Program-made: the position numbers and the translations under genes
Shown: piece after piece, positions 9,018 to 18,894 of the stretch
How the letters are laid out: every line of letters starts with the position of its first letter
How positions within the stretch are numbered: position 1 is the stretch's first letter
From: Lachnospiraceae bacterium
Lineage (GTDB): Bacteria; Bacillota_A; Clostridia; Lachnospirales; Lachnospiraceae
Reading direction: 5' to 3'
NCBI GenBank assembly: GCA_016287765.1
Contig: JAEEWS010000019.1
Span: 1-44,468, forward strand
Length of the DNA: 44,468 nt
Notes under the pieces: model-generated
Seen by the model: only the letters and a program-made list of their open reading frames with translations
The model's database searches: none
What the model was told of the DNA's origin: nothing

Positions 9018-10124
9018 TTAATCACTGAGATCAGCATCGAAGCCCACTCTCAGATCGTAGTCGGGATAAAGCTTCTTGATATCATTGACCACATGATCGT
9101 AAAGTTCCTGTCGATCCTCTGCTTCAAAACCCACCACGATATCAAATCTCATTTCCTTCTTTTCCATATTTACATAAAATCCATGCATCTGGATGATATT
9201 TTCATGGGACATGACCACTCTTCTAATGTTGTTGAGCATGGCTCCCAATTCGTTGTCGCTGGTATTCTTACTGTAAATGCTGATACCCGTAAGCAAAACA
9301 TTGCATTTCTTATATACCGCATCAGCGATCTCTCTTTCCAGTCTGTCCAGATCATTCATCTTCATGTCGTCGGGCACTTCTATATGTACCGAGCCCGTAA
9401 GGATGTCGGGACCGTAATTGTGAAGCACCAGATCATAGGCACCGCTGACTTCCGGGAAGCTGTTTACCACTTCCTTTACCGCTAACGCCATCTTTCTGTC
9501 CGGTCTTTCGCCCAGTATGTGTGACATGGTCTCTCTGAACATGTCTACACCCGAACGTATCATGAGAACGGAGATAAGCACACCGAGGTAAGCCTCAATG
9601 CCAAAGCCCCAGATTGTAAATACTATGGCTGCGATCAAGGTTGCAAGGGAAACCAGGGAATCCAGCCTTGCATCGTTACCGGACATAATGAGCGAATCGG
9701 AAGTGATCTTTTTGCCCTTGCTTATAAACCAGGTACCGAGTAGAAACTTAGCAGCCACCGCTACCGCCACTATTATAAGGGTGATAGTGGAATAGTCAGG
9801 GGTCTCGGGAGTAATTATCTTTTTAACCGATTCGATAAGTGCCGTAACACCGGCATATAAAACGATGACCGCAATGATGGCGGCACTCAGGTATTCCACT
9901 CTGCCGTGTCCGAAGGGGTGCTTCTTGTCCGGCTTTTTGGAAGCCAGCTTCGTTCCGATTATGGTGATAACAGAAGAAAGAGCATCACTTAAGTTGTTGA
10001 CTGCGTCCAATGTAATGGCAATAGAATTTGATATAAGCCCGATAACAAACTTAAAAGCTGCCAACAGCACATTCACACCTATCCCCACAAAGCTGGTTTT
10101 GATTATTTCCGAATTTCTGTTCAT
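9018..10124 (-). CDS. Cation diffusion facilitator (metal exporter)
   Basis: 368 residues of the CDF/ZT family, which exchange Zn2+, Fe2+ or Mn2+ for protons across the membrane. Six hydrophobic segments occupy about residues 10-205. The metal site is visible as paired motifs: DAVNNLSD (Asp40, Asp47) in helix 2 and GNDARLDS in helix 5. The family-typical HPFGHGR follows helix 2. The cytoplasmic ferredoxin-like domain spans about 210-290, and the C-terminus carries an extra segment of about 75 residues resembling a second such domain. GGGAGG precedes the ATG. The metal cannot be told from sequence. It stands between two chemoreceptor genes, each with its own terminator. Confidence 0.93.
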   Translation of the reverse strand: MNRNSEIIKTSFVGIGVNVLLAAFKFVIGLISNSIAITLDAVNNLSDALSSVITIIGTKLASKKPDKKHPFGHGRVEYLSAAIIAVIVLYAGVTALIESVKKIITPETPDYSTITLIIVAVAVAAKFLLGTWFISKGKKITSDSLIMSGNDARLDSLVSLATLIAAIVFTIWGFGIEAYLGVLISVLMIRSGVDMFRETMSHILGERPDRKMALAVKEVVNSFPEVSGAYDLVLHNYGPDILTGSVHIEVPDDMKMNDLDRLEREIADAVYKKCNVLLTGISIYSKNTSDNELGAMLNNIRRVVMSHENIIQMHGFYVNMEKKEMRFDIVVGFEAEDRQELYDHVVNDIKKLYPDYDLRVGFDADLSD

Positions 10125-10140
10125 TGGTCCTCCCTTTTCC

Positions 10141-10180
10141 TAAAACAATACAGCCTTTGCCTTAAACGCAAGGGCTGTAT
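10141..10180 (-). terminator. Probable terminator of the second chemoreceptor gene
   Basis: Stem ATACAGCC/GGCTGTAT extended by TTGC/GCAA after one mismatch (about 10148-10180), followed on the minus strand by TGTTTTAGG. The tail is short, so termination may be partial. Confidence 0.6.
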
Positions 10181-10221
10181 CTGAAACATTTCGGATCGAC
10201 ACTGTCGAGAAGACATATGCC

Positions 10222-11886
10222 TTATACCTTAAATCTGTTGATCGTCTTAAGCAGCGACTCGGCTCTGGCATCTACCTCAGTGATCATCTGTTCGATGCCT
10301 GCGGTAGAAGCTGCCATATCCTGAGTCTTCTCCGCGATCTCGCCTACACCCACGTTAGTCTCGTTGAGAGTGGCATTGATCTCGGTAATGGCCTGGGTGA
10401 TAATGTCCACATTTGTCTTAAGCTCGCTGACGGCAGTGATGAACCCGTCCATGGTGCTGCCGAAGCTTCCCGCATCAGCCGCATATTGCTCACCTACTTT
10501 TGCAAATTCTCCAAATTCCTTCTTAACCAGTTCATTGATGAACTCGGAAGTGGTGTTCATGGTCTTAAGCATATCGTCAACTGCGGAGCGGATCTCGCCC
10601 ACGATCTGAACGATGTCATTAACCGCAGATGTACTGTCCTGGGCAAGCTTTCCGATCTCGTCGGCAACCACCGCAAAGCCCCGCCCCTGCTCGCCGGCTC
10701 TGGCAGCCTCAATTGAAGCGTTCAGAGAAAGAAGTCTGGTCTGTCCCGCGATCTCGGATATGGTATCCGTAAGGGCTGTGATCTTGGCAACGGCTTCTGC
10801 TTTTTCGGTAGCCTGCTTTACACGATTCTCAACCTCTGCCAGCATGTCCTCAGCCTTCCTGGCAGCTTCTGCGCTCTGTTTTCCGAGGCCTTCCGCACGT
10901 CTTATGATCTCATTGGAAGCTTCCTTGTTCTGTCTTGCCACTTCATCGAGCTCCACCGCTTCTTTATTAACATCGCTTACACGATCCTTGATCCTTTCGG
11001 TGGTTTCGGAGATGTTGTTCATTCCGGCACTGAGCTCTTCGGTAACTGCAGAGTTGTCAGCGGAAGCGTTTGCAATGCTCTGGGCACTTCCCTTAATGTC
11101 TCCGCTGTCCTTTTTAAGCGCCTGGCTCTCTTTTTTAAGATCCACAATGATCTCGTTCAGTTTTTCTCTGACTCCTAACAGCGAGCGGGCAATATCACCG
11201 CTTTCATCCGTTCTTTTACGCATATTGTTCAGAACTTCGTTGTCGGAGACATCCAACTCCGCGATCCTGTTGGCAGCACCCACCGTAAAGCCGTAAGGTC
11301 TGGAAATGGCAATGCTCACAAGTATTCCCACAATGATAAGGAACGCGATACATCCGAGAGCAACAAATATAAGTGTTTTTGTAAGACCGCCGGTGATATC
11401 CGTAACATCTGTATAGTTACAGGTAACAACCACGATATCCTTGTTACTGGTAATATAATAACCTGCCAGCTTGTCGTCGCCCTTAAATTCATAGGTGATA
11501 ACATCCGGTTCCGGAACTTTGCCTTTTTTTAGTTCTCCCACCAGCATCTTGACTGCTGCATTTTCTACCGGGTTCCCCACTTTATCCTTTGTCCTGTGGT
11601 AAACCATAGTTCCGTCTTTGTCTACAACGTATACATAGCTGGATTCGAATCCGGAGATCTTAACCTCAGAAAGCATGTCAAACAACTCTTCGTAGCTCAT
11701 TACGCCCTTATCCTCTATGGCCTTACCATAAGAAACCGCTACGTTGTACATATTGTTCTTGACTGCTGCCAACAGCTGTTTTTCCGACTGTGAGCCCGCA
11801 ACGAACAACGACGCGCCGGTAATTATGATGCCCGATGCCACGATTGCCAACAAAAACTTTTCACGTAAACCAAATCTTAATTTCAT
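10222..11886 (-). CDS. Methyl-accepting chemotaxis protein
   Basis: 554 residues. It has an N-terminal membrane helix (about 9-30), a compact Cache-like sensor (about 31-165), a second helix (about 168-193), a HAMP region, and a signalling coiled coil with the conserved tip [16 protein letters not shown]. It is a different protein from the receptor at 7110-8819: the sensors share little by eye, so the ligands probably differ. The strong ribosome binding site GGGAGGAG is 7 bases upstream. It ends in FKV like the other receptor and has no CheR-binding pentapeptide tail. Monocistronic. Confidence 0.95.
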   Translation of the reverse strand: MKLRFGLREKFLLAIVASGIIITGASLFVAGSQSEKQLLAAVKNNMYNVAVSYGKAIEDKGVMSYEELFDMLSEVKISGFESSYVYVVDKDGTMVYHRTKDKVGNPVENAAVKMLVGELKKGKVPEPDVITYEFKGDDKLAGYYITSNKDIVVVTCNYTDVTDITGGLTKTLIFVALGCIAFLIIVGILVSIAISRPYGFTVGAANRIAELDVSDNEVLNNMRKRTDESGDIARSLLGVREKLNEIIVDLKKESQALKKDSGDIKGSAQSIANASADNSAVTEELSAGMNNISETTERIKDRVSDVNKEAVELDEVARQNKEASNEIIRRAEGLGKQSAEAARKAEDMLAEVENRVKQATEKAEAVAKITALTDTISEIAGQTRLLSLNASIEAARAGEQGRGFAVVADEIGKLAQDSTSAVNDIVQIVGEIRSAVDDMLKTMNTTSEFINELVKKEFGEFAKVGEQYAADAGSFGSTMDGFITAVSELKTNVDIITQAITEINATLNETNVGVGEIAEKTQDMAASTAGIEQMITEVDARAESLLKTINRFKV

Positions 11887-11970
11887 TCTTTCTCTCCTCC
11901 CAACATTTGGTTATTTATATTTTACCACATTTTTATAAGAAATGCTTATTATTTTTTACTTTTTAAAACG

Positions 11971-12003
11971 CAATAAGGCTCACCCTATGGGGATGAGCCT
12001 TAT
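11971..12003 (-). terminator. Probable terminator of pckA
   Basis: A perfect 10-bp stem ATAAGGCTCA/TGAGCCTTAT (11973-11982, 11994-12003), 25 bases past the pckA stop. The minus-strand tail TGCGTTTTAAAAAG is only moderately T-rich. Confidence 0.65.
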
Positions 12004-12027
12004 AAAGATATCTTCTGCTATATATTA

Positions 12028-13743
12028 TCAGATCTCCGAAACGACCTTCTTAAGAGCTGCAAGTGCTTCATCGGGAAGCTTGTCATAACCTTCCTTCTTA
12101 ACCGCGAAGTCTTCAACAGCCTTGATACGTGTGTTCATGGCATCTGTAAGAGCCTTCTTGTAGGAAGCATCATTGAGATCGGGTGCGAAATCACCGGTCT
12201 TTCCGGACCAGTCATTCATGATCTCGATGTCACTGAAGTTGCCCCACTTCTCGAACTTAGCCTTTCCTTCAACGATCGTCTCAAGGATTCCGAGAGTATC
12301 TTCCTTCTTAACCTTCTTGCCCATGAAGTCACCGGTGTTAACGATGTAGCAGTCAACGTTCTTCTCAGCAACCAGCTTGTGGAACTTCTCATAGTCATTT
12401 ACAAGAGGATAGGTTCTGAAAGGATTTGCATAAGGAACGATCCTGATAGCATTCATATCTGTACCTGCAGCAACACGCTCTGCGGAAGATGTCTTTGTAG
12501 CAAGTGTAGCGCCCATAACTGCTGCAAGAGCTGCACCCTTAAGCTTAACAACGGGCGGGATCGTAGGATCCTTCATGATCCAGAAGATTGCATTAACGGG
12601 AGCATCGATCTTATCAACACGGTTAGGGCTCCAAAGCTTTGACTTGATGGCACGGCCGTTACCGTTTCTGATGTCCTCTGTTACAAGCTGGATCTTGCCG
12701 TCGCAGTCCATGGTAGCGGAGCAGTTCTGAACAGTGATGAGGTACTCATTGTCAGGGCAGCCTGTAGGATAATCTGCTGTCTTATCGAAGTAAGTAGGCT
12801 CAAGTGCAATGGATGCGCAGGTATCGGAGTTGATGATGAAAGCGTCATCATGAAGAACCTTGATACCGCCGTCCTTATCATACTTTCCGCCGTGCTTTGC
12901 ATGTGTAAGTGTGGATTTACCTGATCCTGACAGACCGTAAACGGAAGCAACGAACTTCTTTCCGCCGGGAAGAGAATATTCCTTCTGTCCGCCGTGGCAG
13001 GAAGCATAACCGTTTCTGTTTGCGATAGCCCAGGCAATGGTAAGAGTACCCTTCTTGTGCTCACCAAAGTACTTCATACCAAGGATTGCTGCGCAGTTCT
13101 GGTTTGTATCGAAGTAGCAAAGGGTTCTGGGATCGCTTAAGCAGCTGTAATCAACGTCGGGTGCTTCATGGGGCTCCCACTGGGGATCGGAGAAGATGTA
13201 GATATCAGGCTCTTTGCCGTCACCAACGGGCTTGGAGTTCTTGTACATCTTAACATAAGCATCTGACATATACTGGAAGTTGAGCATCCAGTTATAAAGA
13301 AGGTTCTCTTCTCCTTCGGGAATGAGAAGGTGAGCCTTTACCATGAATTCAGGATCAAGACCGATGAAGCACTCTGCATGATACATTGTCTTCCATCTTG
13401 TCTCATAAACCGCATCCATTACAACCTTATCAAGTTTAACATCGTCAACTCCGGGCTCTCCCTTGATCCTACGAGCTACGGCATAACGACCGGTTACTGC
13501 ACCGTCATTGAAAAGAAGAACCTTTGCGTCCTTCTCAAGACCAAATGTATCTCCGTCCTTTACAGGCATATCCGTAACGATTGTTCCGGGTGAATTCTTT
13601 GCGAGGTTATATGCCTCCTTAAGAGTATTAACCTTAACTACATTGTTTCCGTAGAAGGCAGCTTCAATGATAGATCTGGTTTTTGAAAAACCAACCTTAC
13701 CGGCACCGATCTCTTCGGGTCTGTAATAAGCTTTTGTTGACAT
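12028..13743 (-). CDS. pckA: Phosphoenolpyruvate carboxykinase (ATP)
   Basis: 571 residues. It interconverts oxaloacetate + ATP with phosphoenolpyruvate + CO2 + ADP. In rumen and gut anaerobes it often runs toward oxaloacetate, fixing CO2 and making ATP on the way to succinate or amino acids. The ATP-binding P-loop GLSGSGKST (270-278) and the downstream metal-binding DDAF are intact. The start is the second of two in-frame ATGs (13743): AAGGAGG lies 8 bases before it but only 2 bases before the first. The gene has its own strong promoter and palindromic operator, described separately. Codon use looks highly biased, as expected for an abundant enzyme. Confidence 0.96.
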   Translation of the reverse strand: MSTKAYYRPEEIGAGKVGFSKTRSIIEAAFYGNNVVKVNTLKEAYNLAKNSPGTIVTDMPVKDGDTFGLEKDAKVLLFNDGAVTGRYAVARRIKGEPGVDDVKLDKVVMDAVYETRWKTMYHAECFIGLDPEFMVKAHLLIPEGEENLLYNWMLNFQYMSDAYVKMYKNSKPVGDGKEPDIYIFSDPQWEPHEAPDVDYSCLSDPRTLCYFDTNQNCAAILGMKYFGEHKKGTLTIAWAIANRNGYASCHGGQKEYSLPGGKKFVASVYGLSGSGKSTLTHAKHGGKYDKDGGIKVLHDDAFIINSDTCASIALEPTYFDKTADYPTGCPDNEYLITVQNCSATMDCDGKIQLVTEDIRNGNGRAIKSKLWSPNRVDKIDAPVNAIFWIMKDPTIPPVVKLKGAALAAVMGATLATKTSSAERVAAGTDMNAIRIVPYANPFRTYPLVNDYEKFHKLVAEKNVDCYIVNTGDFMGKKVKKEDTLGILETIVEGKAKFEKWGNFSDIEIMNDWSGKTGDFAPDLNDASYKKALTDAMNTRIKAVEDFAVKKEGYDKLPDEALAALKKVVSEI

Positions 13744-13801
13744 ATGCATGTCCTCCTTAATTTAATTTGAGAGAAAACTTTTATGTAAAGCATATATATA
13801 T

Positions 13802-13825
13802 TTCGAATTGTTTACACAACTCGAA
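13802..13825 (-). promoter_or_regulatory. Palindromic operator downstream of the pckA promoter
   Basis: A 10-4-10 inverted repeat (minus-strand arms TTCGAGTTGT and ACAATTCGAA, one mismatch) sits about 8-31 bases after the predicted transcription start. This is a typical place for a repressor or roadblock. The inner TTGT...ACAA is reminiscent of redox-regulator sites but is not a good match to the Rex consensus. The regulator is unknown. Confidence 0.55.
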
Positions 13826-13839
13826 TTTTTGCCAATATA

Positions 13840-13868
13840 ATTATATGCTAATATGGCGGGCTTGTCAA
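13840..13868 (-). promoter_or_regulatory. Consensus sigma-A promoter of pckA
   Basis: TTGACA (13863-13868), a 17-base spacer and TATAAT (13840-13845) on the minus strand: a perfect match to the vegetative consensus. The predicted start is near 13833, giving a leader of about 90 bases. Confidence 0.85.
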
Positions 13869-13914
13869 TAAAAAAACAATCATTTCATTTTGTTTTAACT
13901 ATTTGACGCCCGGG

Positions 13915-13945
13915 ATGAACCTTTGGGGACGGGGTCAGGGGTTCA
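13915..13945 (+). repeat. Single unit of the G-rich repeat family
   Basis: One forward unit with ends TGAACC and GGTTCA around GGGGACGGGGTC; this copy has C where others have T. It lies between the divergent pckA and M18 peptidase promoters. The rest of the 376-base gap 13744-14119 holds those two promoters, the pckA operator and two more repeat units. Confidence 0.85.
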
Positions 13946-13969
13946 TTTTTTTGCCGCGCATTATTAATA

Positions 13970-13998
13970 TTGAAGCCTGCATTGAAATATGCTAAAAT
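13970..13998 (+). promoter_or_regulatory. Promoter of the M18 aminopeptidase
   Basis: TTGAAG (13970-13975), a 17-base spacer, then TAAAAT (13993-13998) preceded by TGC, giving an extended -10. Transcription would start near 14005, just before the inverted repeat pair. Confidence 0.55.
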
Positions 13999-14011
13999 CA
14001 GGGCTTGGCAG

Positions 14012-14094
14012 AAATGAACCACTAACCCCGTCCCCAATGGTTCATTTTTCTTTTCAATTTTGACCCTTTGGGGACGGGGTTAGTGGTTCATTTT
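14012..14094. repeat. Inverted pair of repeat units forming a 24-bp hairpin in the M18 leader
   Basis: A reverse unit (14012-14047) and a forward unit (14061-14094). Arms 14012-14035 and 14070-14093 are perfectly complementary over 24 bp, with a loop of about 34 bases. The hairpin is followed by TTTTCTTATT and then by the ribosome binding site GGAGG (14109-14113) of the peptidase. Confidence 0.9.
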
Positions 14095-14119
14095 CTTATT
14101 GTATTCCTGGAGGTCAGAT

Positions 14120-15406
14120 ATGGATTTTTTTGAATATTTAAAGAGGGGGATAACCCCCCATCACGCTACCGAAGCCGCAGCGGAGATGCTGCAGGGCGCA
14201 GGTTTTGAGGAGCTTGTGCTGAACAGGCCCTTCAATGTAAAGGTCGGAGGGAGATACTTTGTAAAGGTATATTCCACTGCCATTGCGGCTTTTTCCATCG
14301 GAAATAACGTAAGCGAAAGCAGTTCCTTTCATGTGGGTGCAGCCCACACGGATCACCCCTGCCTTCACATTAAGCCCGTGTTCGAGCACGATCCCTACGG
14401 TCCCGGAAACAACGGCTATATGAAGCTGAACTGCGAGATCTATGGCGGTCCCATTTACAGCACTTGGCTGGATCGACCCCTGTCCGTTGCGGGCATGGTC
14501 GCTCTCAAAGGAAAGAATGCTTTTGAGCCGGATCTCAGGATCTTTGATTTTAAGCGCCCCATTGCAGTCATCCCCAACCTTGCCATCCACTTTAACCGCG
14601 AGGTGAACAAGGGAGTGGATTTAAACCAGCAGATCGATATGGTTCCTTTGCTGGGCGTATTTAACGAGAAGATAAACGACAAACATTTCCTGCTTTCCGC
14701 CATCGCCGGGGAACTGGGCGTTAAAGCCGAAGATATCCTGGATTGTGATCTTTATGTTTATTGCTGTGATGCTCCCACCGTTGTAGGCTTGAACGAGGAC
14801 ATGCTTTCCGCCCCCGCATTGGACAACCTTACCAGCTGCTATGCGCTGACCAAGGCCATTTCCGAAGCCGCTCCCGTTGACACTATAGACGTGGCTCTCC
14901 TCTTCGACCATGAAGAGGTCGGAAGCCGCACAAAGACCGGTGCAGACTCTGCCGTATTTAAGACTCTGCTGGAAAAACTCCGTTTCGGACTCGGTTTCAA
15001 GGCAGAAAGCTTTAACGATGCCGTCCTTTCAAGCTTCCTTTTCTCAGTGGATGTGGGCCATGCCACCCATCCCAATCACAGCGAGAAATATGACTCCCTG
15101 TCCAAAATAGGTCTCGGAGAAGGTGTTGCCCTTAAGGTAAGTTCAAATCAGCGCTACACTCTTGATCCTTCCGCTATCGCCACAGCTGAAATGCTCTGCT
15201 CCGAAAACAACGTGAAGTATAAGAAGTTCATGATCAGAGCCGATATCCCGGGAGGCTCCACCATAGGCCCCATGCTTTCATCCCTTCTTCCCATGCATAC
15301 CGTGGACATAGGTGTTCCCATCCTTGCCATGCACTCCGCATGTGAACTGATGCAGACATCGGACGAAGACGAACTGATAAAGCTCATGACAGGTTTTTAT
15401 AACTAG
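14120..15406 (+). CDS. M18-family metallo-aminopeptidase
   Basis: 428 residues from ATG 14120. This start is chosen over an in-frame ATG at 14099 because GGAGG lies 6 bases before it. M18 enzymes are cytoplasmic, zinc-dependent, dodecameric exopeptidases that remove N-terminal (often acidic or neutral) residues. Metal and catalytic motifs are visible: HTDHP (His76, Asp78), the FDHEEVGS glutamate pair, and a late His in PMHTVDIG. The length matches bacterial family members. It is one of few plus-strand genes here, in a single-gene unit with a very strong terminator. Its leader carries an unusual hairpin (see 14012-14094). Confidence 0.93.
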   Translation: MDFFEYLKRGITPHHATEAAAEMLQGAGFEELVLNRPFNVKVGGRYFVKVYSTAIAAFSIGNNVSESSSFHVGAAHTDHPCLHIKPVFEHDPYGPGNNGYMKLNCEIYGGPIYSTWLDRPLSVAGMVALKGKNAFEPDLRIFDFKRPIAVIPNLAIHFNREVNKGVDLNQQIDMVPLLGVFNEKINDKHFLLSAIAGELGVKAEDILDCDLYVYCCDAPTVVGLNEDMLSAPALDNLTSCYALTKAISEAAPVDTIDVALLFDHEEVGSRTKTGADSAVFKTLLEKLRFGLGFKAESFNDAVLSSFLFSVDVGHATHPNHSEKYDSLSKIGLGEGVALKVSSNQRYTLDPSAIATAEMLCSENNVKYKKFMIRADIPGGSTIGPMLSSLLPMHTVDIGVPILAMHSACELMQTSDEDELIKLMTGFYN

Positions 15407-15426
15407 GACATATCTATTGTCGATAA

Positions 15427-15470
15427 CCAAAGGGGACGTTTAAAGCCAAACGTCCCCTTTGGCTTTTTTT
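15427..15470 (+). terminator. Strong intrinsic terminator of the M18 gene
   Basis: A perfect 15-bp stem, CCAAAGGGGACGTTT (15427-15441) with its complement (15448-15462), followed by CTTTTTTT. Confidence 0.95.
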
Positions 15471-15471
15471 C

Positions 15472-15500
15472 ACAAAAAAAACGGGGCATTTTTAGCCCCG
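15472..15500 (-). terminator. Terminator of the cellobiose phosphorylase operon
   Basis: Stem CGGGGC/GCCCCG (15482-15487, 15495-15500) followed on the minus strand by eight Ts. It lies back-to-back with the M18 terminator between convergent genes. Confidence 0.85.
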
Positions 15501-15535
15501 CCCGTTAGGATAATATAAAGAAAAGCTTTACTCTT

Positions 15536-17968
15536 TTAGCCCATAATAACTGTTACATTGTATTCCCTCTTGCCTGCCTCGAAGGGGATCACATTTCCCT
15601 CCGTTCTGCAACCGTCCACCAGAAGTTCCTTAACTCCCTTTTGTGCACCGTTGGTCTCCACCGAAATGTTGTAGACTGCGTCACGGAACTTACGTGAAAC
15701 CTTAAAGTTACCGAAGCCCTCGGGAATGCAGGGATCTACAGACAGTCCCTTATGTGTGGGATAGATGCCCAGGATATATTGGGAAATATTTACGAAGGTC
15801 CAGGCAGCCGTACCCGTAAGCCAGCTGTTCTTGGCCTCTCCGTGGAATCTGGCATCACGCCCTGCCACCATCTGTGAATAGACATAGGGCTCGGTACGAT
15901 GGATCTCGCTTATGTCCTCCACATAGGCGGGACAGGTCTTTTTGTATATCTCAAACGCTCTGTCGCCGCGGCCCAGCACAGTTTCCGCAATGGAAACCCA
16001 GGGATTGTTGTGACAGAATATGCCTGCATTTTCCTTGTACCCCGGAGGATAGGAGGAAACCTCTCCCAGCTCCAGATGGTACCTGGTATAAGCCGGCTGA
16101 AGGATCATTACGCCGTACTTGGTATCCAGACGTTCCTTAACAGAGTCCAGCGCCTTCTCAGCCTTGCCTTCTTCAACACCGATGCCTGCCATTACACAGA
16201 AGCCCTGGGGTTCGATGTAGATCTGACCCTCTTCGCACTCCTTGGATCCCACCTTGTGACCGTTGGCGTCATAGGCTCTAACAAACCATTCTCCGTCCCA
16301 GCCCTCTTTAAGCACGGCTTTCTCCATGATCTCAACTTCTGCATGTGCCCTTTCAGCCTCTTTTTTATCTCCCAGCAGTTCGCAAAGATCAGCATATTCT
16401 TTGCCGTATTTTACAAACATTCCGCCGATGAACACGGATTCAGCCACCGGTCCTTCACTGGGGCCGAAGGTCTGGAAAGACTCACCGGGATGCTCCGAAA
16501 AGCAGTTCAGATTCAGGCAATCGTTCCAGTCCGCACGGCCTATGAGGGGCAGTCCGTGAGGTCCCTTGTGAGTCGCCGTAAAATCAAAGGATCTTTTAAG
16601 ATGATCCATGAGCGGTGTTGCCTTGCTCTCGTCATTATCGAAAGGCACAAGTTCGCTTAAGATCGTCGTGTCCCCGGTCTCACGCACGTAAGCGCTTGTT
16701 CCGGCAATGAGCCACAGCGGATCGTCGTTAAAGCCACTGCCGATGTCGGAATTACCCTTTTTGGTCAGGGGCTGGTACTGGTGATAAGCGCGCCCGTCTT
16801 CAAACTGGGTAGATGCAATGTCGATGATCCTCTCCCTCGCTCTGTCCGGGATCAGGTGCACGAAGCCCAGCAGATCCTGGCAGGAATCCCTGAATCCCAT
16901 GCCGCGGCCTATGCCCGATTCATAGTAGGAAGCGGAACGCGACATGTTGAAAGTCACCATGCACTGATACTGGTTCCAGATGTTCACCATCCGGTTCACC
17001 TTCTCGTTTTTGGACTCCACATGATAGATGGAAAGCAGATCGCTCCAGTATTTTTTCAATCGTGCATATGCTTTCTCCACGTCCTCATCTGTTTTATATC
17101 TTTCCTGCATAGCTTCTGCAGGCTTTTTATTTATAACTCCGTAACTCTCCCACTTATCTTCCACGGGATTCTCAATGTATCCCAGAACAAAGATAAGGCT
17201 TGTGCTTTCTCCGGGCTTAAGGGTAATATCAAGCCTGTGAGAAGCTATGGGCGACCAGCCGCTGGCCAGTGTATTGTTGGATGTCTGCATTACCACGGAC
17301 TCAGGGTAGTCGTTATTGTTGTATGCCCCCAGAAAATCATCCCTGATGGTGTCAAAGCCGTCTATTTCGCGGTTTACAGAAAAGAAAGCATAGTGGTTTC
17401 TTCTCTCACGATACTCAGTTTTGTGATAAATGGCGGAGCCTTTGACTTCCACTTCTCCGCAGGACAGAAGACGCTGGAAGTTCTTCATGTCGTCATCCGC
17501 ATTCCAGAGGCACCATTCCACATAAGAATAGAGTTTAAAATCCTTGGTTTCTCCGGTCTCGTTGGTAAGTGTCACCCTATTGATCTCGCAATTATCCCCC
17601 ATGGGAACAAAGGCCAGCACTTCAGCTCTTAAGCCTCTCTTCTTTCCGGTAAAACGGCTGTATCCCATGCCATGACGGCATTCGTAAAAATCCAGGTCAG
17701 TCTTTGTGGGCTGCCAGCCGGGATTCCATATGCCCTGACCGTCATTTATGTAGTAGTATTTGCCGTTGTTATCGGCGGGAACATTGTTGTATCTGTATCT
17801 TGTAAGCCTTAAAAGCTTGGCGTCCTTATAGAAGCTGTACCCTCCGCAGGTGTTGGAAACCAGGGAAAAGAAGTTCTCATTTCCCAGATAGTTGATCCAG
17901 GGAAGAGGTGTTTTGGGCGCAGTAATAACATATTCTTTGACAGCATCGTCAAAATATCCGAATTTCAT
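15536..17968 (-). CDS. GH94 cellobiose phosphorylase
   Basis: 810 residues, the full length of family GH94. It splits cellobiose with inorganic phosphate into alpha-glucose 1-phosphate and glucose, saving one ATP per disaccharide. The N-terminus ([16 protein letters not shown]) and motifs such as ENFFSL and ECRHGMGY closely match clostridial cellobiose phosphorylases as remembered. The catalytic acid lies in the conserved ADWNDC segment (Asp483 likely). There is no signal peptide, so the enzyme is cytoplasmic. It is the last gene of an operon with a binding protein and two permeases, which are expected to supply its substrate. Cellodextrin phosphorylase is the main alternative, but the length fits the cellobiose enzyme better. 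Confidence 0.93.
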   Translation of the reverse strand: MKFGYFDDAVKEYVITAPKTPLPWINYLGNENFFSLVSNTCGGYSFYKDAKLLRLTRYRYNNVPADNNGKYYYINDGQGIWNPGWQPTKTDLDFYECRHGMGYSRFTGKKRGLRAEVLAFVPMGDNCEINRVTLTNETGETKDFKLYSYVEWCLWNADDDMKNFQRLLSCGEVEVKGSAIYHKTEYRERRNHYAFFSVNREIDGFDTIRDDFLGAYNNNDYPESVVMQTSNNTLASGWSPIASHRLDITLKPGESTSLIFVLGYIENPVEDKWESYGVINKKPAEAMQERYKTDEDVEKAYARLKKYWSDLLSIYHVESKNEKVNRMVNIWNQYQCMVTFNMSRSASYYESGIGRGMGFRDSCQDLLGFVHLIPDRARERIIDIASTQFEDGRAYHQYQPLTKKGNSDIGSGFNDDPLWLIAGTSAYVRETGDTTILSELVPFDNDESKATPLMDHLKRSFDFTATHKGPHGLPLIGRADWNDCLNLNCFSEHPGESFQTFGPSEGPVAESVFIGGMFVKYGKEYADLCELLGDKKEAERAHAEVEIMEKAVLKEGWDGEWFVRAYDANGHKVGSKECEEGQIYIEPQGFCVMAGIGVEEGKAEKALDSVKERLDTKYGVMILQPAYTRYHLELGEVSSYPPGYKENAGIFCHNNPWVSIAETVLGRGDRAFEIYKKTCPAYVEDISEIHRTEPYVYSQMVAGRDARFHGEAKNSWLTGTAAWTFVNISQYILGIYPTHKGLSVDPCIPEGFGNFKVSRKFRDAVYNISVETNGAQKGVKELLVDGCRTEGNVIPFEAGKREYNVTVIMG

Positions 17969-18009
17969 TTCTTCATCTCCATAATAGTTTTATTCTGCTT
18001 TTAAACCCA

Positions 18010-18894
18010 TCAACCCTTTACACTGCCTTCGGAAATGCCCTTGATGATGAACTTGGAAAGGAACAGGTAGACTACGATAACGGGAAGGATGGACAACAGT
18101 ATCAGCATGTATACCTTACCCATATCAAATTTAGAGTAATCCGCACTTCTCAGAGCCGCGATCATGATAGGCACAGTCTTAAGCTCGGGCTTATCGATGA
18201 TCATAGCGGGCAGGAAGAAGTTGTTCCAGGATGCCACGAAGGAAAAGATCATCTGAACCGCGATCGCAGGTCCCATTATCGGAAGCACTATCTTGTTAAA
18301 GGTATAAAATTCCGACGCACCGTCAACTCTGGAAGCCTCAACGATCTCGAGAGGAAGTATGCTTTCCATATATTGCTTCATATAGAAGAAAACCACGGGA
18401 GCAGCTATGCCCGGTATAATGAGAGGCAGGAAGTTATTGGTAAGGTGCAGGGTATTGCACATCTTTACAAATCCTACCGCCGAGATCTGGGAAGGGATCA
18501 TCATTACCGCAAGGATAAAGGTGAAAGCTGCCTTCTTCCATTTGAATTCATAGCAATGGATGCCAAATGCCGTAAGTGCCGAAAAGTAGGTTGTAAGAAT
18601 GGAAGAGGATGCCGCAATGATAAAGGAGTTTATCATTCCTCTCGGAATATTTATGGAAACATCCGTCCATGCATTCTTAAGGTTTTTTATGAAATTATCC
18701 TGAGGTAAAAATGCAAACCCTTCGTTCAACTGTGCGTTGGAACGGCTTGAGTTTACTATAAGGAGGTAGAAGAATACCAGGCACAGAAATGTGAGTATTC
18801 CCAGCACAAGGTAAACAAAAAACCTTGATATATTGAGCATGATCTTGCCTTTTCTGGAAAGATAAAGTTCAGCTTTCATCTGCTGTTTGCTCAT
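18010..18894 (-). CDS. Sugar ABC transporter permease (MalG type)
   Basis: 294 residues with six membrane segments and the cytoplasmic EAA loop EASRVDGASEFYTFNKIVLPI-like (about 190-210), which docks the ATPase. It ends in the family-typical IKGISEGSVKG. Together with the permease upstream it forms the channel of a family-1 carbohydrate importer. The ATG overlaps the upstream stop (ATGA), so translation is coupled. No ATPase gene is in the locus; a shared MsmK-type ATPase elsewhere is usual for such operons. Cellobiose or cellodextrins are the inferred substrate, from the GH94 gene 41 bases downstream. Confidence 0.93.
   Translation of the reverse strand: MSKQQMKAELYLSRKGKIMLNISRFFVYLVLGILTFLCLVFFYLLIVNSSRSNAQLNEGFAFLPQDNFIKNLKNAWTDVSINIPRGMINSFIIAASSSILTTYFSALTAFGIHCYEFKWKKAAFTFILAVMMIPSQISAVGFVKMCNTLHLTNNFLPLIIPGIAAPVVFFYMKQYMESILPLEIVEASRVDGASEFYTFNKIVLPIMGPAIAVQMIFSFVASWNNFFLPAMIIDKPELKTVPIMIAALRSADYSKFDMGKVYMLILLSILPVIVVYLFLSKFIIKGISEGSVKG

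Noticed and set aside
10185..10215. Small inverted repeat TCGACactgTCGAG after the second chemoreceptor
   Set aside because: The stem is too short and sits next to a better terminator; probably chance.
14012..14094. Riboswitch in the M18 leader
   Set aside because: The structure is fully explained by an inverted pair of dispersed repeats; no known riboswitch motif was seen.
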